DNA from: JBDTMC01 sp039934475
GTDB lineage: Bacteria > Acidobacteriota > Terriglobia > Bryobacterales > Bryobacteraceae
Direction of reading: 5' to 3'
Assembly (NCBI GenBank): GCA_039934475.1
Contig: JBDTMC010000445.1
Span: 1-6,582 of the forward strand
Length of the DNA: 6,582 nt
Shown: piece by piece, positions 1 to 6,365 of the stretch
How positions within the stretch are numbered: position 1 is the stretch's first letter
Layout: each line of letters begins with the position of its first letter
Notes under the pieces: generated by a model
Databases searched by the model: none
What the model saw: only the letters and a program-made list of their open reading frames with translations
What the model was told of the DNA's origin: nothing
Position numbers and translations under genes: made by a program

Positions 1-552
1 CGTCGAGAGGGGATCGTCGCGGTGCGGGATCGTGGCGACAATCTCGCCAGTCGCTTCGGGATGGTCAGCGGGAAGACAGCGCCAATTCCCGCGTGGCGGG
101 CCATCGTGAAGACTTGCTTGCACCCACGACTCAGACCGACCTAGGTAGTTCAGCCCGGCCAGAAGGCGAACCAATGCTTCACGCTGCGTCTCAGTCAACT
201 CAACGTCAGGCCATGAAAAGAAGCACGGTTCATTCTTGATCGTAATGGTGAAAGCGTCAAAGACGAGATTCTTGGCCGTCGGGTCCTCGCTGTTGGCACT
301 GAGGTACGAGCGTGTGTGGGATGCGGACGCAGTGGGGAGCGTAAAGGAAGGATCGGCGGCCGCAAGAACGGCGAAGAGGTCCCCGATTGTTGACTCCCGC
401 ATATCTGGACACTTGCGCCGCCACACATCATACAGAGCGCGAAGGAAACGGTAGGGAGATGGTGGCCACTCCGGTACACCTTCGTTGACGTTACGGCCCC
501 ATGGCGTCGCGTGATAGCGTCCGGCGAGAAACTGTAGGCGGATGACAGTCAT
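1..552 (-). CDS. csb2: Csb2 (Cas5-Cas6 fusion, type I-G), 5' part, cut by left edge
   Basis: This is the N-terminal 184 residues of Csb2 (GSU0054 family). It starts at the ATG at 552-550 and stays open to position 1. In type I-G systems Csb2 combines a Cas5-like part, which caps the 5' handle of the crRNA, with a Cas6-like part that cleaves pre-crRNA; the Cas6 half would lie outside the window. The family's N-terminal signature is very clear: GRYHATPWGR at residues 11-20, NEG at 23-25, EWPPSPYRFLRAL at 28-40, an HTRSYL segment at 79-84, and YLGRSESWV at 136-144. The start is preceded 13 nt upstream by the csb1 stop codon, with no convincing Shine-Dalgarno sequence, so it probably depends on coupling with csb1. 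From memory the family usually reads HTRHYM where this protein has HTRSYL; whether that matters is unknown. The family assignment is secure; only the length and C-terminus are unseen. Confidence 0.93.
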   Translation of the reverse strand, partial: MTVIRLQFLAGRYHATPWGRNVNEGVPEWPPSPYRFLRALYDVWRRKCPDMRESTIGDLFAVLAAADPSFTLPTASASHTRSYLSANSEDPTAKNLVFDAFTITIKNEPCFFSWPDVELTETQREALVRLLAGLNYLGRSESWVQASLHDGPPRGNWRCLPADHPEATGEIVATIPHRDDPLST

Positions 553-565
553 GCTTTGGGACTCG

Positions 566-1576
566 CTAGTTCGATTCCGTCGAAGCAGCTTTCTTATCTT
601 TTACAAGTTTCACTTTTGTGTGAAGGAGCGTAACGGGAGGCTCGGCGAATTGCGAAGAACACGCCGAGATTCCTGCCTTGACGGCTTCAAGTAGTTGGAC
701 TTCAACAGGCAAAGAGAATTCAACAGGCGCGGAGACGCGAACTTCGCCAATCATCGCCAAATCACATGCAGTCCGCAGTCTCAGACCGGCAGACAAGAAA
801 CGACGGATCTTCAGTAGAGAAAGAGAAATAAGCAAGTTTTCGGCATCCTTGCCTAGTCCATACCCGCGAATAAGGGACAGATCCAAATTGAAGTAGGCCT
901 TTATATTGTCGGCAACATATTCAACGCGCGAATATGGGACGTTGCTGTACACGCCCTTCTCGCCGGCCTCGGCCTCTGCCACTTGAAGTTGGCCTGTAGG
1001 ATCCACCGGGCTGTTCTTAACGCCGCCCGAAACAACCCTCTCCACCTTGCATGCTTCGATAAATCCACTGAGCGCGCGCGGCGCCCGGACGCGGCCGCCT
1101 TCTAGGAGCGAGAGGAAGACGCCATGTACAAGGCAGTTGGGATCGTATTTGAAGAGAGTCGAATAAATCTTGTTCCACTGGAGCGGTCGCTTAGGGTTGT
1201 AGGCCATCTCGTCGGCTATCATCTTTTGGAAGGCCTTGTTGTGAAGGAAGTAGGGAGAGGCGAGACGATGCGCTTCTACCAAAGAACTCGTTAGTATCGT
1301 CCCGTCAGGTCCACCTTCCAACTCGGCTTTCACATACGGCAGACCAGCGAGCTCGGGCTCGAGGTCTGGACCGTCTCCTTGAAGGCAAGTCTTTTCCAGC
1401 CGGTTCGCAACCGACTGAGCGCTTTCGACAAGCAGCATCTGAGTACCATCCGGCAGTTCATACTCCGCGGCGCCGAGGTCGGCAAAGCCGGTGGGCTGGA
1501 ATCTATGACCAGCAACGGGCTTCAAGTCGGCTTCTAACAGCAGACGCGGTTGATTCGCGAGTAAGTTCCAGTCCAT
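566..1576 (-). CDS. csb1: Cas7 backbone subunit Csb1 (GSU0053 family), type I-G
   Basis: This RAMP protein should polymerise along the crRNA to form the backbone of the type I-G Cascade complex. From the ATG at 1576 it is 336 aa, normal for the family. Conserved blocks are easy to see: PRLLLEADLKP (10-20), RFQPTGFADLG (25-35), the serine/asparagine-rich LLVESAQSVANRLE (48-61), GGRVRAPRALSGFIEA (160-175), SGGVKNSPVDPTG (183-195), YFNLDLSLIRGYGLG (228-242) and GLRLRTACDL (264-273). The start is uncertain. The frame extends to a GTG at 1612, which overlaps csx17 by 17 nt and has no SD; an ATG at 1594 lies one base after the csx17 stop (TAGGATG); the ATG at 1576 has GGAAAG ten bases upstream and best matches the usual distance to the PRLLLEA block, so I chose it. 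Stop TAG is at 568-566. It sits third in the cas3-csx17-csb1-csb2 operon. Confidence 0.95.
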   Translation of the reverse strand: MDWNLLANQPRLLLEADLKPVAGHRFQPTGFADLGAAEYELPDGTQMLLVESAQSVANRLEKTCLQGDGPDLEPELAGLPYVKAELEGGPDGTILTSSLVEAHRLASPYFLHNKAFQKMIADEMAYNPKRPLQWNKIYSTLFKYDPNCLVHGVFLSLLEGGRVRAPRALSGFIEACKVERVVSGGVKNSPVDPTGQLQVAEAEAGEKGVYSNVPYSRVEYVADNIKAYFNLDLSLIRGYGLGKDAENLLISLSLLKIRRFLSAGLRLRTACDLAMIGEVRVSAPVEFSLPVEVQLLEAVKAGISACSSQFAEPPVTLLHTKVKLVKDKKAASTESN

Positions 1577-1595
1577 GGGTAGATCGCTTTCCATC

Positions 1596-3650
1596 CTAGT
1601 TAGATTCGTCACGATGAAGTACGCTTTGACCCAACCGGGCGGTCGGGAAGATCGGGATCAGGAGAGCCGCAGCAAGGCGCTCCGGATTGTCGGCCTCGAG
1701 ATAGTCGACGTCAAGCGGCCGTAATCCTGCCACCTTGAGACGATGAATGGCGATTTTCGCCGCCCGCGAAACATCACCAGAGCGCAGTAGGGTGAGGATG
1801 GAAGGATCGGCAAGAATTGTGACTGACTCACCGGACGGCTTTTTCAGCGAGCCCGGCAAAAAAGAGTATTTTAAGATCGCGTAAAGTGGCAGGATTTCGC
1901 CTCTAGGACTATTGGAACGAATCGTGGCCGACCAGCGCATTGTGCAAAAGGCGAAGAATAGGTCCTCGATCAAATCATCGTCAAGCTGGTGGTCGAGGAA
2001 TATGGTGGAGTCCGCTGGATCGAGAGCATAGAAGCCCTTGCCTGGGTTCGCCTTCTCGCGCGATGATGAGGCAAGTTTTAGCCTGCGGTCGAGTAAGGAA
2101 ACCATGCGGGAAGGCAGATCACGCCCTTGCCAGGAGAAGATCTTGCTCCCGGAAACGAGCTGATGATTGATAGAACCCGATAGCTTCTGGGCCGGTTGGG
2201 CAAGATCCGGGTCAAGAATCGACGCTAGCGCGGCGGCAATGCGGACCTCGGCTCGTGAATCATCACAGGCTGCGATCCATTGTTGCGGGTCCAGGGCGCA
2301 GTTCGGAAACTGGCGGCCGGATATGGTAGTCAGACGGCGTACCAGGCGACCGACCGCCGCGAGTGCGGAACGAAGTTCCGTTGGCGTATCGCGGAGGAGG
2401 GCTTGGTAGGCAGACCGCTCAACGTTCCTCCGCAGGTCTTCGCATCCTGAGGGCAGCGGCCCCTGGTTGTCAATCCGTTCCAGCAAACTGAGGAGTTCGC
2501 GGACGCGGTCCGTCGTGCTCCGATAACATACAGTTACTACACCTACGGGCAATGCTACGTAGCTATCGCCTCGACGCTTGAGAAGGTTGTAACGAACGAA
2601 CTTGCCGATGCCCCGGTCAACGCCAAGCGAACTGACGGCTTCCGCGAACTGCAGACCGGTTTGAGCGGCATGGCCATCGACGTTGGACCGACCTTCGCGC
2701 AGAAGCATCTTGATTTCCGGGAATGACGCGGGCCGTGTCCACAGGGGCACCCAGACTTCCGCACGAGCTTCATCGGATTTTGAAGCAGAGGCGTACCCAA
2801 CGGAGGCCGCACGCACAGTGAAAGGGCTGCACAGGAACGATTTGTAGCTTACTCCCTGGCGACGATAGATGCCGCTTGCCCACGCAACCGTGCCTTCCAG
2901 AGTCAGCACCAAATCCCACGGATTCGTAAGATACTTGTTCACTTTGACCCCTGCTCCCTGGTTGGCCCCTCCTGCCCGGCCGGGGTCGAATTGACCGGCT
3001 GCCGCGACCTGCAAGCCGAGCTGAGGTGAAGCGAACAATGATCCTGCGAGCAAGGCTGACACGTTTACGCCGAAGCTTTGAGATACAAAGATCTCGGCAA
3101 GGCGCTGCATGAAATTGTCAGTGTAGTCGAAGTTTCCCTCATTTCCACCAGTGCCAAGGATGGGCGGCAGATAGCGCTTGCCGTCGGCTGACGTGCCTGC
3201 CACTGCATCGATCCAATCCACTACTCGGTCGGAAAGGGTGTTACGGCAAGCCAGCGCGATCGCAGTTCTTCTTTCGACGTCGCCCTCATCCGGCTTGCCC
3301 AATTTGACAACAGGCAAGTCCCTCACTGACCTTATTGCCTGAGCGTACTCTGCAAAACGGGCATCCGCTGATCGAGCAATTGCGTTTACGCCGACGTCGT
3401 CAACATCTGCGTCATAGAAACCGCTGCCCCGATTCCACGGAGCAAGGATCGGCGTCGGCCGGTAGGTGGACAAGAAGAAATCGAGCAGCGACTCTTCATC
3501 CAGCGTCGATCGAAGGATCGGTGTATCCCCATCCCACCAGAGGCGCACTTCGGCGTCGGCCTGTTCAGATACCAAGCGGAAGACTCCGAGGGCCTTCAAG
3601 TACGCGCCGAAAGGCGTGGCGGTGCAGCCGGTGAGTTGGATGTCACTCAT
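1596..3650 (-). CDS. csx17: Cas8g large subunit Csx17, type I-G
   Basis: Csx17 is the large (Cas8-type) subunit of type I-G Cascade, expected to recognise the PAM, stabilise the R-loop and recruit Cas3. The 684-aa protein opens with the diagnostic LTGCTATPFGAYLKALGV (6-23). Other family blocks are LTNPWDLVLTLEGTVAWASG (241-260), LREGRSNVDGHAAQTGLQFA (317-336), SLGVDRGIGKFVRYNLLKR (341-359), and a C-terminal PERLAAALLIPI (656-667) typical of the family's end. The middle (about 400-500) is alanine- and leucine-rich and probably helical. The start was chosen at ATG 3650 because GGAGGTGG lies directly upstream with a 6-nt spacer after GGAGG, and because the family begins right at this motif; a frame opening at 3695 would only add 15 unlikely residues read from inside cas3. 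The ATG overlaps the cas3 stop as ATGAGTGA, so translation is coupled. No separate cas11 small-subunit gene is seen. Confidence 0.95.
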   Translation of the reverse strand: MSDIQLTGCTATPFGAYLKALGVFRLVSEQADAEVRLWWDGDTPILRSTLDEESLLDFFLSTYRPTPILAPWNRGSGFYDADVDDVGVNAIARSADARFAEYAQAIRSVRDLPVVKLGKPDEGDVERRTAIALACRNTLSDRVVDWIDAVAGTSADGKRYLPPILGTGGNEGNFDYTDNFMQRLAEIFVSQSFGVNVSALLAGSLFASPQLGLQVAAAGQFDPGRAGGANQGAGVKVNKYLTNPWDLVLTLEGTVAWASGIYRRQGVSYKSFLCSPFTVRAASVGYASASKSDEARAEVWVPLWTRPASFPEIKMLLREGRSNVDGHAAQTGLQFAEAVSSLGVDRGIGKFVRYNLLKRRGDSYVALPVGVVTVCYRSTTDRVRELLSLLERIDNQGPLPSGCEDLRRNVERSAYQALLRDTPTELRSALAAVGRLVRRLTTISGRQFPNCALDPQQWIAACDDSRAEVRIAAALASILDPDLAQPAQKLSGSINHQLVSGSKIFSWQGRDLPSRMVSLLDRRLKLASSSREKANPGKGFYALDPADSTIFLDHQLDDDLIEDLFFAFCTMRWSATIRSNSPRGEILPLYAILKYSFLPGSLKKPSGESVTILADPSILTLLRSGDVSRAAKIAIHRLKVAGLRPLDVDYLEADNPERLAAALLIPIFPTARLGQSVLHRDESN

Positions 3651-5982
3651 ACTCCACCTCCGTTCCAGGTTGCGCGCTAGCGCGCTCATCGGCAATGCGG
3701 AGTATGGTCTCCAGATAGGCTAGGCGGAAAGGCCCGTGGGTGTCGCGGAGTCGCAGAACTCTTTCCGACCAAGAGGCCCCTGCGGTTTCGTGCAAGCCGA
3801 GGGCGAGGAGATCAAGCGATAGGCGAACCAAACCCATCTCCGAGTCAGTACTGAGTTGACACGGTGGCAGTTCGTCACCGTCCTCGATTCCGCGAACGCG
3901 GTAGGTCCGATCTGGCCCGTTTTCACCTTCGAAGGAACGGATAGCCATTCTTACCTTTCCGTGATGCGCCGCAACGATGTACGCCGCCAAGTCTGAGTCA
4001 CCAACTGAAAGCATCGCGAGTGCGGAGGCCAGTTCGTGACGAAAATGCCTGCGGCTGTGGGCTCTGCCTGACCTACTGGCCAACTGTTTAGCGAGAAGGT
4101 CCTCCCAGTGCTCCGCCTTGTGAAGGGTCATCTGCATGACCCAGTGGGCTTTGCCCCAATCGTGCCTAAGGGCGGCGAGCCGTAACATTTCGGCGAAACC
4201 GTTGACACCCTGGTGGCTCAGGGTGTCGAGCAACCTCTCGGTTTCTTCAACGACACGATTCGTGTGTCCCACCAAGGTCTGGCGATAGCCCTTCGGTTTA
4301 GAAGCCTCATCGGAGCCATCGGCGTCGGGCTGCGAGGTTGGATTTGGTATCGGGTCGACGGCTCGTTTGGATTCGGGCGCCCAGCCGTGGCGGTTGGTAT
4401 ACCCGCCTGAGGAAGTGTCCGCCAGGAGAATTATTCCGGGGAAAAGGCGGTCCGGCTCCGCGCCCTGCCACTGGCCTTCCACGAAGTTCCAAAAGAACAG
4501 GTCATTTCGTTTGAGAAAGGATCGCATCTCGTCGATTGGAACCGCACACAACTCCGCGTCGGCAACTTCGCTCTCGCCCTGGGACGGCCGCCCCCCCGGC
4601 AGGTTTCGCCATGCGACAAAGCAATCCCGTTCTTCCGCTGAGCGGATGAAACGGGATATGTCAATCTGGTTGCCGTGCAGATCGGATGAAGTGTCGAATA
4701 AGTCCATCAGATCGGCACGGCGGAGTACGTGCCGCCAGGGGGCGGGACCGTCTTCGGCCGGTAAGGCGCGAGGCGCGGCGGATGTTAGAGACTTGAGTTT
4801 TTTGGTGGAGGCGCCGATCTCCTCCGGCGCGTAGGGCGCAAATAGCTTTACCGTCTCTTCGGGCTTTAGTTTGCCTCGGAGCGGCTCATCCACCCACCAG
4901 ATGTCGGAAGTAGGTAAGTCTCCATAGCGGTTGACGCGTCCGAAGCGCTGCACCAAACTGCCCCAGGGTGCCACATCGGTAATGAGGCGATCGGCGGAGA
5001 GGTCGATGCCAGCTTCCAGGACTTGGGTGGCTACAATGATTTGCCCCTCAGGAGGAAGCGATCCGAGCGCCGCGATCTGGACGGCCCGATCCGCCGGGCG
5101 GAAACGCGAATGCAGCAGGACGGAACCGGCGGTGCCTTCCAGTTGAACGAAAATCTCGCGGGCCCGCTGGACCGTATTTGCGATGATGAGTGTCCGAGTT
5201 CCCGGCAGATGCCGGGAGAGCGCGAACCGGGCGCACCCTGCTGGTGTGCGGCATTCCTCGGGGGCCTGATGGAGTGTCTTCGGAGCGTCCAGGCGTTTCC
5301 GCACGAGTTCCTCAGCGAGGTCGCGCTCGTCCAACTGAATTAGGCGGAGCGCCGGCCGCATGGATGCGAAATCTACCGTGTCGAGCCATTCAGGCTTGGC
5401 GGTGGCCGACATCCAAATGCAAGGTGTATCGCCAAAGGTCCCCAGTATTTGACGGAAGGCTGCTAACTGGGTTGACGATGCCAGGCCATCACTCATCAGC
5501 TGAATTTCGTCGAATACAACCAGGCAATCCTGATTCAACAGGGCGAAGTCGATGGGCCATCTGGTCGGGCGTCTCGCATAGCCACGGTTGAGCGCTCGGC
5601 TGAGGTACATGTCTTGGGTGGCAATGATAATGGCCCGCTGGTCTGGCCCCAGCGTCTGCGAATTCTGAGAACTGCCACCCATCAGTTCGACTGCTAAAAC
5701 TCTTTCAGTAAGTCCAGCTTCCGCAATCAAGTCTTTAGCGAGTCGAAAGGTCTGTTCTGTCAAATTCTGCCTCGGTAGGACGACTACCAGACGTGTAGGT
5801 GTTCCTGGGAAGTCCTGATTGACCAGATAGAGCCACGGGATGAGGACCGTCAGCGTCTTTCCCAAGCCGGTTGGGACGACCATGAACGTAGCGGCGAGAG
5901 GCTCAGCGCCAAACCTCTCCTGGTAGGGGAGCATCTCCTTACCAGTAAGGCGCTTGAAGAATTCCGGAAGGGATTCGACCAT
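3643..5982 (-). CDS. cas3: Cas3 helicase with C-terminal HD nuclease, type I-G
   Basis: This 779-aa protein is the effector helicase-nuclease that, once recruited by Cascade, nicks and degrades target DNA while translocating 3' to 5'. The SF2 helicase part comes first: Walker A PTGLGKT (37-43), motif II DEIQ (158-161), SAT (192-194), an ATQVLEAGIDLSAD block (318-331), and motif VI QRFGRVNR (345-352). A linker rich in Pro, Asp and Ser (about 541-565) leads to the HD domain at the C-terminus: GH (572-573), HDWGK (607-611), H649 and the HH pair at 673-674, which are the expected metal ligands. Helicase first, HD second is the reverse of the common type I-E/I-F arrangement and fits type I-G. The frame is intact, including through a run of seven G at 4597-4591. 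It is the first gene of the operon. The ATG at 5982 has no clear SD; the next in-frame Met (residue 17) would still keep Walker A but trims the N-terminal block. Confidence 0.95.
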   Translation of the reverse strand: MVESLPEFFKRLTGKEMLPYQERFGAEPLAATFMVVPTGLGKTLTVLIPWLYLVNQDFPGTPTRLVVVLPRQNLTEQTFRLAKDLIAEAGLTERVLAVELMGGSSQNSQTLGPDQRAIIIATQDMYLSRALNRGYARRPTRWPIDFALLNQDCLVVFDEIQLMSDGLASSTQLAAFRQILGTFGDTPCIWMSATAKPEWLDTVDFASMRPALRLIQLDERDLAEELVRKRLDAPKTLHQAPEECRTPAGCARFALSRHLPGTRTLIIANTVQRAREIFVQLEGTAGSVLLHSRFRPADRAVQIAALGSLPPEGQIIVATQVLEAGIDLSADRLITDVAPWGSLVQRFGRVNRYGDLPTSDIWWVDEPLRGKLKPEETVKLFAPYAPEEIGASTKKLKSLTSAAPRALPAEDGPAPWRHVLRRADLMDLFDTSSDLHGNQIDISRFIRSAEERDCFVAWRNLPGGRPSQGESEVADAELCAVPIDEMRSFLKRNDLFFWNFVEGQWQGAEPDRLFPGIILLADTSSGGYTNRHGWAPESKRAVDPIPNPTSQPDADGSDEASKPKGYRQTLVGHTNRVVEETERLLDTLSHQGVNGFAEMLRLAALRHDWGKAHWVMQMTLHKAEHWEDLLAKQLASRSGRAHSRRHFRHELASALAMLSVGDSDLAAYIVAAHHGKVRMAIRSFEGENGPDRTYRVRGIEDGDELPPCQLSTDSEMGLVRLSLDLLALGLHETAGASWSERVLRLRDTHGPFRLAYLETILRIADERASAQPGTEVEYE
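3654..3661 (-). promoter_or_regulatory. Strong ribosome binding site of csx17, inside the end of cas3
   Basis: On the coding strand GGAGGTGG reads just before the csx17 ATG at 3650, with six bases between GGAGG and the ATG. It lies within the last codons of cas3 (Thr-Glu-Val-Glu) and decides the csx17 start in favour of 3650 over the upstream codon at 3695. It is the only strong SD seen among the four cas genes. Confidence 0.8.
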
Positions 5983-5994
5983 AGTTAAACGACG

Positions 5995-6036
5995 CTAAAT
6001 AGATATACCATAACCTCGCTGGGACCTGTAACCACT
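5995..6036 (-). promoter_or_regulatory. Candidate promoter of the cas operon (weak)
   Basis: On the minus strand TGGTATATC forms an extended -10 like element (TATATC at 6007-6002, with TG one base ahead). A GTTACA sequence (4 of 6 matches to a -35 box) lies about 19 bp further upstream, which is long spacing. Transcription would begin near 5995, leaving a leader of about a dozen bases before the cas3 ATG at 5982, consistent with the lack of an SD there. This is a consensus match by eye only, and the organism's sigma-factor preferences are unknown. Confidence 0.3.
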
Positions 6037-6040
6037 CTTG

Positions 6041-6080
6041 CCATAGTGAGATCTCCACTTGGGGTCACCACCCATAGTGA
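6041..6080. repeat. Pair of CCATAGTGA direct repeats upstream of cas3
   Basis: The nonamer CCATAGTGA occurs at 6041-6049 and again at 6072-6080, 31 bp apart, or about three helical turns, so the two copies would face the same side of the DNA. A related CCATAA lies at 6008-6013, touching the candidate -10 of the cas promoter, and TTATGG, its reverse complement, is at 6155-6160. Between the two nonamers is the palindrome GAGATCTC (6048-6055, overlapping the first by two bases). The arrangement could be an operator set for a repressor or activator of the cas operon, but no regulator gene is seen in the window. Confidence 0.4.
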
Positions 6081-6166
6081 ACGTGGCTGCAACCCCAATG
6101 CGCTGGCCGATCTATCGGATACACGACAGAACGCCCCGGACCTTATCTCGCCTGTTATGGTGGACT

Positions 6167-6189
6167 GATGCTGCCATGAAGGCAGTATC
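6167..6189 (+). other. 9-bp stem-loop in the divergent spacer
   Basis: GATGCTGCC and GGCAGTATC pair as a nine base-pair stem around the loop ATGAA; one pair is a G-U wobble on a plus-strand transcript and becomes a C-A mismatch on a minus-strand transcript. No T-tract follows on either side, so it does not look like an intrinsic terminator. It could be a protein-binding inverted repeat, part of a 5' leader of the plus-strand gene, or chance. Confidence 0.4.
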
Positions 6190-6355
6190 GTAGCCGTTGG
6201 TAGGGTGACAAGCGATGCAAACTGTTCCATCATGAAATATCTGCTTCTCGTGGTCCTGAACCAGACTCAGTGCTAAGATGACCGGATTGAGCATACTCGG
6301 ACTTCCGCGGAGCTGGCGTCCACCACTGATTGATTGAGTGACCCTTGTATTGGGC

Positions 6356-6359
6356 GAGG
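6356..6359 (+). promoter_or_regulatory. Ribosome binding site of the antitoxin-like gene
   Basis: GAGG stands six bases before the ATG at 6366, a good SD distance, and supports that start for the gene cut by the right edge. No clear promoter boxes are seen upstream of it. Confidence 0.6.
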
Positions 6360-6365
6360 CAGACA

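Larger units (their letters stand above)
5983..6365. other. Divergent intergenic spacer between cas3 and the antitoxin gene
   Basis: This 383-bp stretch separates the minus-strand cas operon from a plus-strand gene and must hold the promoters of both. It contains a weak promoter candidate next to cas3, three CCATA(A/G) words in the same orientation plus one inverted copy, and a stem-loop at 6167-6189. I found no direct repeats of CRISPR length, no tRNA-like fold and no terminator with a T-tract. Two minus-strand frames (5985-6233 and 6112-6366) cross it, but neither has a convincing protein signature apart from a CIACH motif discussed in the findings. Confidence 0.75.

Noticed and set aside
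195..479. 94-codon minus-strand frame within csb2
   Set aside because: It overlaps the conserved Csb2 coding frame on the same strand in another phase, and is Ser/Pro/Arg-rich without a domain.
1596..2150. Internal start in the 3' part of csx17 making a Cas11-like small subunit
   Set aside because: I looked at the in-frame Met codons near residues 516 and 571; neither has a Shine-Dalgarno sequence at a fitting distance, so there is no support from sequence alone.
3651..3695. 15-residue N-terminal extension of Csx17
   Set aside because: The strong SD at 3654-3661 and the family's usual N-terminus both place the start at 3650; the extension would be read from inside the cas3 coding region.
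4367..4834. 155-codon plus-strand frame inside cas3
   Set aside because: It is antisense to a gene with unmistakable Cas3 motifs and its translation has no recognisable domain; long antisense frames are common in GC-rich genes.
5190..5591. 133-codon plus-strand frame inside cas3
   Set aside because: Antisense to the helicase motif region; composition rich in Arg, Pro and Gly as expected of a shadow frame.
6167..6189. Intrinsic terminator
   Set aside because: The stem is not followed by a T-tract on either strand, and no gene ends next to it.
5985..6233. 82-codon minus-strand frame just upstream of cas3
   Set aside because: No SD, no recognisable signature, and it would run over the candidate cas promoter up to three bases from the cas3 start.
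5983..6365. CRISPR array or leader upstream of cas3
   Set aside because: No regularly spaced repeats of 25-40 bp occur; the only repeated words are nine bases or shorter.
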